Source: Novosphingobium pentaromativorans US6-1
Lineage (GTDB): Bacteria > Pseudomonadota > Alphaproteobacteria > Sphingomonadales > Sphingomonadaceae
Assembly: GCF_000767465.1 (NCBI RefSeq)
Contig: NZ_CP009291.1
Span: forward strand, 2,584,501-2,648,500
Length of the DNA stretch: 64,000 bases
Direction of reading: 5' to 3'
In this document: piece by piece, positions 26,045-34,566 of the stretch
How the letters are laid out: every line of letters starts with the position of its first letter
Position numbering within the stretch: the first letter of the stretch is position 1
Program-made: the position numbers and the translations under genes
Notes under the pieces: generated by a model
What the model was told of the DNA's origin: nothing
Databases searched by the model: none
What the model saw: the letters and a program-made list of their open reading frames with translations, nothing else

Positions 26045-27103
26045 TTACTCTACAACTTCCTGAACCGCGGTGCTGCCCTCTGTTTCCTGCTCATCGCGAA
26101 TCAGCTTCCGCAAAATGCGGCGTGCGCGAATGCCGGCTGCATCGGCCTTGAGTATCAGGGGCTTGTGAGCCAGGAAATCGGTGCTGTTGCCCATCGCTTC
26201 CTGCTCTGCCTCGACCATCGGTCCGTCCTGCGTTTCGAAGACCTCGCCCACGCCCTTTTCCATCATGGCGGAAACCTTTTCGTCGTCCTTCGCCATGTTG
26301 CGTCCGGTAACCCAGAAATAATGGGTAGACGTTGCGGTTTCCGGCGTCAGGAAGTGGGCCGAAGGCGTGTGGAAACCGCTCGTCTCGATGTCGGCGCCCA
26401 CTTCGGTGATTGCGGTATTGGCATAGAGCACGCTGGGCGCGTCCCAGCGCACGTCGCCGCGACCGTCGCCGCGTTCGCTGTCCGATCCCCAGAGCATCTT
26501 CTGAAAGGCACCGGGCTTCTGGTTGGGGCGTGAAAGGCGCGACCAGACGGTGTTGCCGTCAACTTCGACCCGGTTGTCCCATTCGCTCCAGTGACTGCCG
26601 CCCGAGATTTGCGGATGCAGGTAGTTCACGTGGCTGAGGTCGAGCAGGTTGTCGGTGATCAGCTCGTGATGGCCCTGCACCTTCAGGTAGCCGGCTTCGC
26701 ACTTGAATTCGCCGCTGGTGATGAAGCTGAAATCGGGGATCATCGCAGGCTTGGCATTCTCCGCCTCTCCCATCCATATCCACGCGTAGCCATAGCGTTC
26801 CTCGACCGCAAAATGCTGCGTGCAGATCTTGGCAGGATTCTCCTGATCGCCGGCAGGCTTGTCGTCGCACACGCCGTCGGGCCCGAAGCGCAGGCCGTGA
26901 TAGCCGCAGCGCAGCGAATCGTCTTCCCGCTGCCCCATCGACAAGGGGACGAAGCGGTGCGGGCAGCGATCGTGCAGTGCCGCGATAGAGCCGTCCGACT
27001 TGCGATAGAAAGCCACCGGCCTGTCGCAGATTCGCCTGCTGACAACGTCCTCTCCGAAATCGGACGAAGGACCGGCAACATACCAGACGTTTTTCAGGAA
27101 CAT
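26045..27103 (-). CDS. Rieske non-heme iron oxygenase, vanillate O-demethylase (VanA)-like
   Basis: Oxygenase component of 352 residues. The Rieske cluster ligands are C47-P-H49 and C66-G-Y-H69. The mononuclear iron site is in DNLLDLSHVNYLHP (two His, with the bridging Asp upstream). Architecture and length match VanA-type ring-hydroxylating or O-demethylating oxygenases. Start ATG giving MFLKNVWYVAGP with AGAGG about 10 nt upstream; a TTG three codons earlier abuts the SD. It heads a minus-strand group with flavin reductase, barrel protein and SDR. No VanB-type reductase or ferredoxin gene is seen here. The substrate is unknown; demethylation or hydroxylation are both possible. Confidence 0.9.
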   Translation of the reverse strand: MFLKNVWYVAGPSSDFGEDVVSRRICDRPVAFYRKSDGSIAALHDRCPHRFVPLSMGQREDDSLRCGYHGLRFGPDGVCDDKPAGDQENPAKICTQHFAVEERYGYAWIWMGEAENAKPAMIPDFSFITSGEFKCEAGYLKVQGHHELITDNLLDLSHVNYLHPQISGGSHWSEWDNRVEVDGNTVWSRLSRPNQKPGAFQKMLWGSDSERGDGRGDVRWDAPSVLYANTAITEVGADIETSGFHTPSAHFLTPETATSTHYFWVTGRNMAKDDEKVSAMMEKGVGEVFETQDGPMVEAEQEAMGNSTDFLAHKPLILKADAAGIRARRILRKLIRDEQETEGSTAVQEVVE

Positions 27104-27338
27104 GCGGGACAAACCTCTCTCGAAACGTGGATTATCTAAAATCGTATACCTTTATACCCGAACGCGGCGAGCCGGGCAATAATCTCCAGGGCACGTGCTT
27201 GCCACTCGAACTGGCATCTGAAGGCCAGTTTGCAGCGGTAAAGGCTCAGCAAGTGCACTCAGGACGAATCCTTCGCTACAATATATATAAAGATACCTCT
27301 ATTGCCAAGGCTTCTGTGATGGGGCAAGTCTGCTTGCG
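27104..27338. other. Divergent promoter region, Rieske oxygenase / SDR
   Basis: No gene in these 235 bp. An AT-rich stretch ATATATATAAAGATACCTCT ends about 38 bp before the SDR start and includes one of the recurrent promoter-proximal elements (27288-27301). A looser copy (ATCGTATACCTTTA, 27141-27154) lies near the Rieske start. Confidence 0.55.
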
Positions 27339-28115
27339 ATGACAGTGATCGGAGATCTTTCGGGGCGCGCTTTTCTCGTCACCGGCGGTGCGGGCGGATT
27401 CGGCAAGGCCAGTGCGCACCTGCTGGTGCGCGATGGCGCGGCCGTTGTGCTGATGGGGCGCACGCACGAAAAGCTGCAACTGGCGCGCAACTCGCTGCGG
27501 GCTGCCTGTCCCGGGGCAGCGGTGGTCTGTCATGTCGGCGATGCCAGCCGAAAGGACGACGTGGCGGCAGCCTACCGAACCGTGGCGGAGCTGGGCTCGG
27601 TCGGCGGCGCCGTGCTGGTAGTGGGCGGCGCATCGGGTTTCGGGCCGGTCGGCGCGATCGATGCCGATGCTTTCGTGAACGATTACCGGCTCAACGTGGG
27701 GTCTGCCCTTGTGGGTGTCCAGGAAGGGCTGGTGCACATGGGGAACGGAGGCTCGATCGTGTGCATTTCTTCCACGGCTGCGAAGCTGACCTTTCCTAAC
27801 CTGGCATCCTACTGCGCCGCGAAGGCGGGTCTGGAGCAGTTCGTGCGCGCTGCGGCGGACGAACTGGGGCCGCGCGGGGTCCGGGTCAATTGCGTGAGGC
27901 CCGGGCTTACCCGTACCGACGGCCTTGAGGCCGCGTTCGCGCGCCCGGGCTATGTCGAGGGGTTCCTTCCTCAAATCCCGCTCGGACGGACCGGCATCCC
28001 TGACGAAGTGGCGCAGGCCGTGCGCTATCTTGCCGGGCCTGAATCGCAGTGGGTCACCGGGCAGAGCTTCGCCGTGGACGGCGGCAACGAACTGCGCATG
28101 GCGCCCCGCGGCTAG
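27339..28115 (+). CDS. Short-chain dehydrogenase/reductase (SDR)
   Basis: A 258-residue SDR: TGGAGGFG near the N-terminus, catalytic Ser in CISSTAAKL and Tyr-Lys in YCAAK, closing WVTGQSFAVDGG. The NNAG motif is replaced by VVGGASG, an uncommon change in the stabilising beta-4 turn. It is the first gene of a rightward run with another SDR (40 bp downstream), an aldehyde dehydrogenase and a thiolase-like/DUF35 pair. Likely an alcohol or hydroxyacyl-CoA dehydrogenase; substrate unknown. Confidence 0.87.
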   Translation: MTVIGDLSGRAFLVTGGAGGFGKASAHLLVRDGAAVVLMGRTHEKLQLARNSLRAACPGAAVVCHVGDASRKDDVAAAYRTVAELGSVGGAVLVVGGASGFGPVGAIDADAFVNDYRLNVGSALVGVQEGLVHMGNGGSIVCISSTAAKLTFPNLASYCAAKAGLEQFVRAAADELGPRGVRVNCVRPGLTRTDGLEAAFARPGYVEGFLPQIPLGRTGIPDEVAQAVRYLAGPESQWVTGQSFAVDGGNELRMAPRG

Positions 28116-28155
28116 CCGCGCGCAGAAAGAAGAAAAGATCGGAAGAGGAAGTCAT

Positions 28156-28995
28156 ATGCATATAACGATGGAAGGCGATGTCGCGCTGGTCACAGGTGGC
28201 GGCGCGGGGATCGGGCGCGGGATAGTCACCGCTTTCGTCGAACTGGGCGCCCATGTGATCGTCGCCGAAATCAATGCGGACCATTGCACCGACCTTGAAC
28301 GCGAATTCGGCAGTGCCGTGTCGGTAGTGGAATGCGACGTCCGCAGGACCGGGGATATGGTGAAGCTGCAGTCTGCGGTGGACGCCTCGGGCGGTCGTCT
28401 CGACGTGCTGGTCAACAACGTGGGGCATCATCTGCGCATGTCCGCGCCGTTTGAAGATACCGCGGAAGAAGACTGGGACCGGCTCTACGACATCAATCTG
28501 CGTCACATGTTCGTGGTGACGCGGGCGATGATACCGGGTCTTCGCAAGTCGCGGCGCGTGGCTTCGATCATCAACGTCTCTTCGATCGAGGGTTTCCGCT
28601 CCTTCCCGGGCAATGTGCCCTACACGGCCTTCAAGCACGCCGTGACCGGCTTCACCCGCGCGCTGGCATTGCAGCTGGCGCCGGACGGGATCCGGGTGAA
28701 CACGCTTGCGCCCGAGACGACCGATACCGAGCAGGTGCCTCTGGACAAGGTGCTGGACCCCGCATTGCGCCATGAAGCGGATCGAACGATCCCGATGGGC
28801 CGCTTCGGCGTGCCGCGCGATCACGCGGGTGTCGCGGTGTTCCTCGCGACCGAGCTTTCGTCGTGGGTGACGGGATCGTCGGTCGTGGTTGACGGTGGCG
28901 GTCTGGTCGGTGGACCGTTCCGCCTTTCGCCCGACGACAAGTGGACGAACATGGGCGTCGTTACCGACGTCGCGACCGTCAAGCCGCGCCCGTAG
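28156..28995 (+). CDS. Short-chain dehydrogenase/reductase (SDR)
   Basis: A 279-residue SDR with TGGGAGIG, NNVG, Ser in NVSSIEGFR, Tyr-Lys in YTAFK, and SVVVDGG, followed by a C-terminal tail (PFRLSPDDKWTNMGVV) longer than in minimal SDRs. The ATG giving MHITMEGDVALVTG is preceded by GGAAGAGG. It is co-oriented with the preceding SDR and probably co-transcribed. The tail may cap the substrate pocket. Substrate unknown. Confidence 0.87.
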   Translation: MHITMEGDVALVTGGGAGIGRGIVTAFVELGAHVIVAEINADHCTDLEREFGSAVSVVECDVRRTGDMVKLQSAVDASGGRLDVLVNNVGHHLRMSAPFEDTAEEDWDRLYDINLRHMFVVTRAMIPGLRKSRRVASIINVSSIEGFRSFPGNVPYTAFKHAVTGFTRALALQLAPDGIRVNTLAPETTDTEQVPLDKVLDPALRHEADRTIPMGRFGVPRDHAGVAVFLATELSSWVTGSSVVVDGGGLVGGPFRLSPDDKWTNMGVVTDVATVKPRP

Positions 28996-29182
28996 TTCGC
29001 GGAAGCCGACAATGCAGCGAGCGGGCTGAAGGATTGATGCCGGCTCCGTGCGCCGTGGGCTGCGCCGCCTTCGGGGGCGACGCGAAAAATCGCAGCGCGT
29101 CGGCGCCAACGCGCTTGATTTTGCATCGGCAATTCATGTATCTCAATTAAGAACATGCGATTTGCGAGAGGAACTTTCCAAG

Positions 29183-30691
29183 ATGGCCGCAACACAATCC
29201 CATAAGCCCCTTATCGAACTGGCAGGTGGGACATCGCAGTTCATTGACGGCAAGCTCGTTCGCGGGGAAGGGGAAGCCTTCACCGTGGAAAATCCCTCGG
29301 ACGGCAGCGTGGTGGAGAGCATCGCGGCGGCGTCGATCGACCAGGTCCGCGAAATGATCGCAGCGGCCGGTCGCGCGCAAGTAGAATGGGCCGCGCTGTC
29401 GCGAGACGAGCGCATTGCCGCGCTGCGGCCTTTCGTGGCAGCGCTGCGTGCACGCATGCCGGACATGCGCGAGACCCTGATCGCAGAGGCGGGCTGTCCG
29501 GGCGGATCCGCACCTTCGGCAGCGGGCATCATGTATTTCCAGACCCATGTCGGCGTGAAGCAGGCCGACGACACGCTCGATCTCTATCGCTCCATGCCCG
29601 AATGGGAAGATAACCCGGTTCCGCTCGAGGAACGCACGACTGCGCTGGGTCAGCTGGCACAGAGCGTCATGCACTATTCGCCGGTCGGCGTGGTGGCGGC
29701 GATCGCGGCCTATAACTACCCCTTCTATACCGCAATCTGGAAAGTCATTCCCGCTCTGGCAACCGGCAACGCCGTCATCCTGCGGCCAAGCCCGTTGACG
29801 CCGATCTCCAGCCTTGTCTTCGCGCAGGCGGCGATCGAGGCGGGCCTTCCCGCCGGCGTTCTCAACGTGATGATCGAGAGCGGGATCGAAGGTGCGCAAT
29901 TGCTGACCACCGACCCGGGTGTCGACATGGTGGCCTTCACCGGTTCTACGGCTGTGGGTGTACAGGTCGCCAAGCAAGGGGCCGACACGATGAAGCGCCT
30001 CCAGCTCGAGCTTGGCGGAAAGTCGGCGCAGATCTTCATGGAAGATGCGCTGGACAAGGTGATTCCAGCTGCGGCGGGCGTCTGTCTTTCGCACGCTGGC
30101 CAGGGTTGCGTGCTGGGCACGCGCATCTTCGTGCCGGAGGAAAGAAAGGCCGAGGTGATGCAGGGCATGAAAGCGCTGTTCGAATCGGTCAAGATCGGTC
30201 CCGCCTCTGCTGACGATACGGTGCTCGGCCCCCTCATCAGCAGGGCCCAGGTCGAGCGCTGCGAGCGATTTGTCGAGCTGGCGACGCAGGCCGGGGCCAA
30301 GGTGGTTTGCGGCGGCAAGCGGCCGGAAGGGCTGGACGGCTACTTCTACGAGGCGACTGTCCTCGATACTCCCGATAACGCCAATCCTGCGGCGCAGGAG
30401 GAAATCTTCGGTCCGGTCATCTGCGTGATTGGTTACACCGACATCGATCATGCGATTGCCATGGCGAACGACACGCCCTTCGGTCTGTCTGGCTATGTAT
30501 TCGGCGCCGACAAGAAAGCCGCTCTGGCGGTGGCGAAGCGGCTCAAGACCGGGACGGTCAACGTCAATGGGGGTCTCAATTCGGCCTATGCTTCCTCGGG
30601 CGGTCACCGCATGAGCGGTGTTGGTCGCGAGCGCGGGCCGGACGGACTGCGACTTTACCAGAACGCGACCAACCTCACGATGGCAGCGTGA
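29183..30691 (+). CDS. Aldehyde dehydrogenase (NAD(P)+-dependent)
   Basis: A 502-residue ALDH superfamily enzyme. Active-site Cys is in SHAGQGCVLGTRIFV and the general base Glu in LQLELGGKSAQ; the cofactor-binding AAYNYPFYTAIWKVIPAL and FTGSTAVGVQ are intact. It oxidises an aldehyde intermediate to the acid, probably generated by one of the neighbouring alcohol dehydrogenases. Start MAATQSHKPL was chosen after GAGAGG; the recurrent element TTCATGTATCTCAA (29133-29146) and a TTGATT 18 bp before its TATCTC lie just upstream, so it may have its own promoter. Substrate unknown. Confidence 0.9.
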   Translation: MAATQSHKPLIELAGGTSQFIDGKLVRGEGEAFTVENPSDGSVVESIAAASIDQVREMIAAAGRAQVEWAALSRDERIAALRPFVAALRARMPDMRETLIAEAGCPGGSAPSAAGIMYFQTHVGVKQADDTLDLYRSMPEWEDNPVPLEERTTALGQLAQSVMHYSPVGVVAAIAAYNYPFYTAIWKVIPALATGNAVILRPSPLTPISSLVFAQAAIEAGLPAGVLNVMIESGIEGAQLLTTDPGVDMVAFTGSTAVGVQVAKQGADTMKRLQLELGGKSAQIFMEDALDKVIPAAAGVCLSHAGQGCVLGTRIFVPEERKAEVMQGMKALFESVKIGPASADDTVLGPLISRAQVERCERFVELATQAGAKVVCGGKRPEGLDGYFYEATVLDTPDNANPAAQEEIFGPVICVIGYTDIDHAIAMANDTPFGLSGYVFGADKKAALAVAKRLKTGTVNVNGGLNSAYASSGGHRMSGVGRERGPDGLRLYQNATNLTMAA

Positions 30692-30920
30692 CGATTGCGG
30701 GAGCCGGGAGCGGCGCTTCATCCAAAAGGCATGCAGCAGGCGGGGCTCCCGTACGTTTCCCCGAGGCGATGATTGCGGGCAATTGCAAGACATCGCCGAC
30801 ATGCGCAGACAAGACACAGGACGATTGCCGGATGCCTTTTACGTTTATCCATCCTGCACATGATTGGCAGGGTTATCGCGATGACTTCGGACACCCGCAG
30901 GCCATGACGGATAGCTCTTT
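30692..30920. other. Intergenic region between the aldehyde dehydrogenase and thiolase-like genes
   Basis: 229 bp without a convincing gene; a short open frame here has no recognisable features. No strong hairpin was seen, so read-through from the aldehyde dehydrogenase into the thiolase-like gene is possible. Confidence 0.4.
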
Positions 30921-32075
30921 ATGACCGGGCAACGGGGACGCTACGCGATCGCCGGACTTGGCCTGACCGAACAGGGCCGGGGTCTGGGCAGGACATCGCG
31001 CGAATTGAGGGCGCAGGCGCTGGCCCTGGCGCTTGACGATGCCGGGTTGGAGCGCAGCGCGGTCGACGGTTACATCCATTGCTGGGTGGAACGCGAGGAC
31101 CTGCGTTTTCTTGGTCTGGCGCCCAATTTTTCGCTGCAGCTGCAAAGCGGCGGAGCCACGCCGGGCATAGCCATCATGACGGCGATGGGCATGATCGAGG
31201 CGGGACAGGCGGAATGCGTCGCCATCAATTACGGCTTCGCGCCAAGCGAAGGCTATCTGCGCGGGCAGCCCTTCGGCGATATCGGTTCGCTGGGTTACGG
31301 CTATCCGTCGCTCTACGGCCTGATCGGAGCGGCTGCCGCGCACGCCTTGCATGCCCGACGTCATTTCGACCTTTACGGAACGACGTCGGAGCACCTGGGC
31401 GCGGTTGCGGTGCAGCAGCGCGCCTATGCAGTGAACCGGCCCGGTACGCTGGGATACGGCAAGCCGTTGACGCTGGACGACCATCAGGCCTCGCCGCTGG
31501 TCGCCGATCCGCTGCGCCGCTACGACTGCACCCGTGACACCGACGGCGGCGCTTGCTTGCTGGTGATGTCGGCCGAGCGGGCGAAACAATGCCGATCGCG
31601 CCCGGTCTATGTCCTGGGGGCGGGAACCGGGCACAATATCGCGCGGTGGTTCGACAAGACGATCTATGCCCATCACGACAATATAGGCCCGGCCAAGGCG
31701 CGCGCCTTCGAGATGGCCCGGGTCGGGCTGGACGACATCGATTGCGCACAGTTCTACGATGCCTTCACCATCGGCACGCTGATGCAGCTGGAACATTACG
31801 GTTTCTGCAAGGACGGGCAGGGCGGCCCGTTCGTGGCAGAGGGCGGAATGGGTCCCGATGGCGCGATCCCCACCAATACCGGCGGGGGGCAATTGTCAGC
31901 CTATTACACCGCGGGCTTCACCCCGATCGTGGAGGCCATGCTGCAATTGCGCGGCGAGGCGGGGGCCGGACAGCTCGACGGCATGAATATCGCCCTGGTC
32001 AGCGGTCATGGCCTGAACGGCGGCGTCCAGAACACCTGGGCGCACGCAACCCTGATCCTGGGGAATGCAGCATGA
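30921..32075 (+). CDS. Thiolase-fold protein of the Ltp2 type, predicted retro-aldolase
   Basis: A 384-residue thiolase-fold (SCP-x/lipid-transfer type) protein. It lacks both thiolase cysteines: the nucleophile region reads LQLQSGGATPG and the C-terminal region VSGHGLNGGVQ. The two oxyanion-hole histidines are replaced by Tyr279 (FYDAF, where thiolases have HDCF/NEAF) and Tyr329 (LSAYYTAG, where thiolases have GHPxG). This matches the published steroid side-chain aldolase Ltp2. Like Ltp2 it is followed by a DUF35 gene, overlapping it by 4 bp (ATGA). I therefore predict CoA-dependent retro-aldol cleavage of a side chain, not thiolysis. Confidence 0.85.
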   Translation: MTGQRGRYAIAGLGLTEQGRGLGRTSRELRAQALALALDDAGLERSAVDGYIHCWVEREDLRFLGLAPNFSLQLQSGGATPGIAIMTAMGMIEAGQAECVAINYGFAPSEGYLRGQPFGDIGSLGYGYPSLYGLIGAAAAHALHARRHFDLYGTTSEHLGAVAVQQRAYAVNRPGTLGYGKPLTLDDHQASPLVADPLRRYDCTRDTDGGACLLVMSAERAKQCRSRPVYVLGAGTGHNIARWFDKTIYAHHDNIGPAKARAFEMARVGLDDIDCAQFYDAFTIGTLMQLEHYGFCKDGQGGPFVAEGGMGPDGAIPTNTGGGQLSAYYTAGFTPIVEAMLQLRGEAGAGQLDGMNIALVSGHGLNGGVQNTWAHATLILGNAA

Positions 32076-32497
32076 TCGATCCGAAGAAACTGCAAGACAT
32101 AGTCTATTCGCTGGACGGCGACGTCCTCGACCTGCCCTTCTGGGAAGGGTGCGAGCGGGGTGAGTTCCTGCTGCATCGTTGCGGCAAGTGCGGACGGTCC
32201 TATTGGCCTGCTGCCTGCTGCACCGAGCACGGCGCTGACGCAATGGAATGGGTGGCTGCGAGCGGACGGGGTACGGTGCACGTGCATACCGTGATGCGGC
32301 GCGGACGCTGTGCCGCGACCGGTGAGAACGCGCCTTATGCGGTTGCCGTCGTCGAACTGGAGGAAGGCCCCTTCTTCCATTCAAACATCGCGGGAGTCCC
32401 TTTTGACGAGGTGCGATCAGGCCTTGAGGTCGAGGCGGAATTCGTAACTCATGCCAATGGCATGAAAGTGCCCATCTTCCGCCCGGTCAGGTCATGA
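32072..32497 (+). CDS. DUF35 OB-fold/zinc-ribbon partner of the thiolase-like protein
   Basis: A 141-residue DUF35 protein: an N-terminal helix and rubredoxin-like zinc ribbon (Cys37-x2-Cys40, then Cys49, Cys50 and His53; the second half is irregular compared with C-x2-C) followed by an OB-fold domain (RGTVHVHTVMRR, then YAVAVVELEEGP). DUF35 proteins form stable complexes with Ltp2-type aldolases and other thiolase-fold enzymes, and can bind acyl-CoA. The ATGA overlap with the aldolase gene supports an obligate complex. A hairpin terminator follows immediately. Confidence 0.88.
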   Translation: MIDPKKLQDIVYSLDGDVLDLPFWEGCERGEFLLHRCGKCGRSYWPAACCTEHGADAMEWVAASGRGTVHVHTVMRRGRCAATGENAPYAVAVVELEEGPFFHSNIAGVPFDEVRSGLEVEAEFVTHANGMKVPIFRPVRS

Positions 32498-32504
32498 GGA
32501 AATT

Positions 32505-32536
32505 GCCGGTACGCCGCGTCATCGCAACGTACCGGC
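32505..32536. terminator. Hairpin between convergent genes
   Basis: 9-bp perfect arms GCCGGTACG / CGTACCGGC with a 14-nt loop between the DUF35 gene and the convergent small barrel gene. No T-tract; function inferred from position. Confidence 0.55.
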
Positions 32537-32543
32537 GACGCCC

Positions 32544-32852
32544 TCAGTCCGGGGTGATTTCCATGGCCACGATGTTGCCGGAATTCGCCTTGTCGAATTC
32601 CGGTGGGAACGGGCCCATCGAAGTCATCATGGTTTTCATGAACGCGTCCAGATCGTCCGTCTCGACTTCGTAGGCGGCGAAATAAGGATAAGGCGTGTTG
32701 CCGTGCAGGGTGCGGAACCTGCGTGCCGAGACGATCCCTTCAACTGCGCGCAGTTCGGGCAGGTGTGTCTCGTCGTACCAGCGATTGAACGCAGCCTCTG
32801 CCGCATCGCCCTGGGTTGGGCCGTTGAGGGCCAGGATCATGTAACGTGCCAT
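32544..32852 (-). CDS. Small dimeric alpha/beta-barrel protein (MARY-type, copy 2)
   Basis: A 102-residue paralogue of the protein at 24922-25227: start MARYMILALNGPTQGD, core FNRWYDETHLPELRAVEGIV, and a middle segment PYFAAYEVETDDLDAFM that parallels the first copy. Same EthD/Dabb-type ferredoxin fold expected; function unknown. It stands alone on the minus strand, with the promoter-proximal element TTGAGATACCTCAT 32 bp upstream of its ATG. Two copies of this small protein in separate operons suggest two related steps or two related substrates. Confidence 0.8.
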   Translation of the reverse strand: MARYMILALNGPTQGDAAEAAFNRWYDETHLPELRAVEGIVSARRFRTLHGNTPYPYFAAYEVETDDLDAFMKTMMTSMGPFPPEFDKANSGNIVAMEITPD

Positions 32853-33211
32853 CGGAAGGTTCCTCTCTGTCGCGTCGCCATGATTGAGATACCTCATGGC
32901 GAGAAATTATCGGACGTATCAGTCGCATGTCGACCATCATATAGTCATTGAGGATAGTCAATTGGTTTGCTACCTCCATGGTCCAGGATGGGAGAAGGCA
33001 GAATGAACAGGCATTGCAGGCAGCGCCATCAAGCATTCTGGAGCTGCACGTCAGAGTTCTGGCCGCGGTTCGCGTTGCCCATCGGAAATGGGCAGCGCCG
33101 TTCTGCATGCCGTCCGGGTCGGCCGTTCGCGCTGATGTCGAGGCTTGTTCCCGCACCCGTGCGAGAGAATGCTGTCCGGGACCGTCGCGGATTGCTGCAA
33201 GGCATTGCGAC
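32853..33211. other. Divergent region between the small barrel gene and the epimerase gene
   Basis: 359 bp with no convincing gene. It carries the TTGAGATACCTCAT element (32884-32897) facing the minus-strand gene. The element lies inside a larger CCATGA/TCATGG inverted repeat (32881-32900 region). Nothing else identified. Confidence 0.5.
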
Positions 33212-34117
33212 ATGAAGATTCTCGTCATCGGCGGGAACGGCATGGTCGGCGGTCATGCGGCTTTGCGCCTGGCCGCGGCTGGCCACGACGTGACCCTGGC
33301 CTCGCGCACGCGCCCTGATAGCGGTCCTTTGGCGCAGCTTGCCTGGAAGGCTGTCGATTACCTTGCGCCCGATGCTCAGGCGGTGCTGCGGGGATTCGAT
33401 GCGGCGGTCTTCGCAGCAGGACAGGATCCGCGGCACGTTCCCAAGGGGGCAGATGCTGCAAGCCATTACGCGCAGGCGAATGGAGAGGGCGTGCCGCGCT
33501 TTTTCGCCGCGGCCAAGGCGGCAGGCGTCGGCAGGGCGGTCCTGATCGGCAGTTTCTATCCGCAGGCGGCACCTGAACTGGTCGAAACCGATCCCTACGT
33601 CGCCAGTCGCCTGGCCGCAGATGAAGGGGCTCGCAAGCTGGCCGACGACAACTTCCATGTCGCAGTGCTCAACGCGCCTTTCATCATCGGCGAGGTTCCG
33701 GGCCTGATCGTGCCTTCGGCGGATGCCATGGCCCGCTGGGCGCTGGGCGCGCTGGACCTTCCCCGTGTTGCGCCGCCCGGCGGCGTCAATGTGATCACCT
33801 GCAATACACTGTCCGATGCGATCGAGGGCGCGCTGGTTCGCGGAGAGAACGGGAAGGCCTGGCTGATCGGCGACGCCAACCTGAGCTATGCGCGCTATCT
33901 GGGTATGTTCTTCGAGGCTGCCGGAGATCGGGCGGCGCTTGAACTGAGGGACGAACCCCATCCGCTGATTCCCGATTCCGCCATGCTGCGGGGGCGCGGA
34001 AAGACGATCTACTATGACGTAGCCCCCGCCGAACGCGCGACGCTTGGCTATCGGCAGGACGATGTGTGGCCGACGATCCGGCTCATCGTCGAAAATGCCG
34101 CAAGGCGCCTGGCATGA
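33212..34117 (+). CDS. NAD-dependent epimerase/dehydratase-like (extended SDR) protein
   Basis: A 301-residue extended Rossmann-fold protein. The cofactor loop IGGNGMVGGHAA (residues about 6-17) has the G-x2-G-x2-G pattern of atypical/extended SDRs. The catalytic Tyr-x3-Lys is not evident: the region reads LIGSFYPQAAPELVETDPYV. It could be a reductase, epimerase or 3-beta-hydroxysteroid-dehydrogenase-like protein, or a non-catalytic binder. Its stop overlaps the SnoaL-like gene (ATGA), so the two are coupled. The long frame upstream of the chosen ATG is not protein-like. Confidence 0.8.
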   Translation: MKILVIGGNGMVGGHAALRLAAAGHDVTLASRTRPDSGPLAQLAWKAVDYLAPDAQAVLRGFDAAVFAAGQDPRHVPKGADAASHYAQANGEGVPRFFAAAKAAGVGRAVLIGSFYPQAAPELVETDPYVASRLAADEGARKLADDNFHVAVLNAPFIIGEVPGLIVPSADAMARWALGALDLPRVAPPGGVNVITCNTLSDAIEGALVRGENGKAWLIGDANLSYARYLGMFFEAAGDRAALELRDEPHPLIPDSAMLRGRGKTIYYDVAPAERATLGYRQDDVWPTIRLIVENAARRLA

Positions 34118-34545
34118 ACGAGGGGGAACGCGCACTGGCCATCGCCGAAATACGCTCGCTGAAGGCGCGGTACTGGCACTGCGTCGATCTGCGCGATGCC
34201 GAAGGGTTGCGGGCCTGCTTCGCCGACGATGCCGTCATTCCGGCCCATGGCGACATCCGCGAAACCCGCGATGCAGATGGCTTCGTCGCCAATCTCGTCG
34301 CGTCGCTCAGGGTTACGCGCTCGCTTCACCTGGGTGGCCCGGGCGATATCGCACTGGAGAGTGCGGATAGGGCACGCGGCGTCTGGGCCGTCGAGGACCG
34401 GATCTGGGCACTGGACGGTGTCACGAATACCCCATTTCGAACATTGCACGGTTGGGGCCATTACCATGACGAATACGTGCGGACGGCCAAGGGTTGGCGC
34501 ATCCAGTCCTTCCGGCTGGACCGGGTCCGCGTCGACATCACCTGA
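34114..34545 (+). CDS. SnoaL-like/nuclear transport factor 2-fold protein
   Basis: A 143-residue NTF2-fold (SnoaL-like) protein, with IRSLKARYWHCVDLRDAEGL as helix 1 and FADDAVIPAHGDI, then TLHGWGHYHDEYVRTAKGWR, as the cone-shaped sheet. The conserved Tyr/His/Asp set (RYWHCVD, HYHDEY) recalls steroid isomerase- and dehydratase-like members of this superfamily. In this cluster a ketosteroid-isomerase-like or dehydratase role is possible but unproven. It is coupled to the epimerase-like gene by a 4-bp overlap and followed 21 bp later by an MDR reductase. Confidence 0.82.
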   Translation: MNEGERALAIAEIRSLKARYWHCVDLRDAEGLRACFADDAVIPAHGDIRETRDADGFVANLVASLRVTRSLHLGGPGDIALESADRARGVWAVEDRIWALDGVTNTPFRTLHGWGHYHDEYVRTAKGWRIQSFRLDRVRVDIT

Positions 34546-34566
34546 ATTGAACCGAGGAAGAAACTC

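Noticed and set aside
30921..32075. Annotation as acetyl-CoA acetyltransferase (thiolase)
   Set aside because: Both catalytic cysteines are missing and Tyr replaces the oxyanion histidines; the Ltp2 aldolase type fits better. The same applies to 54477-55682.
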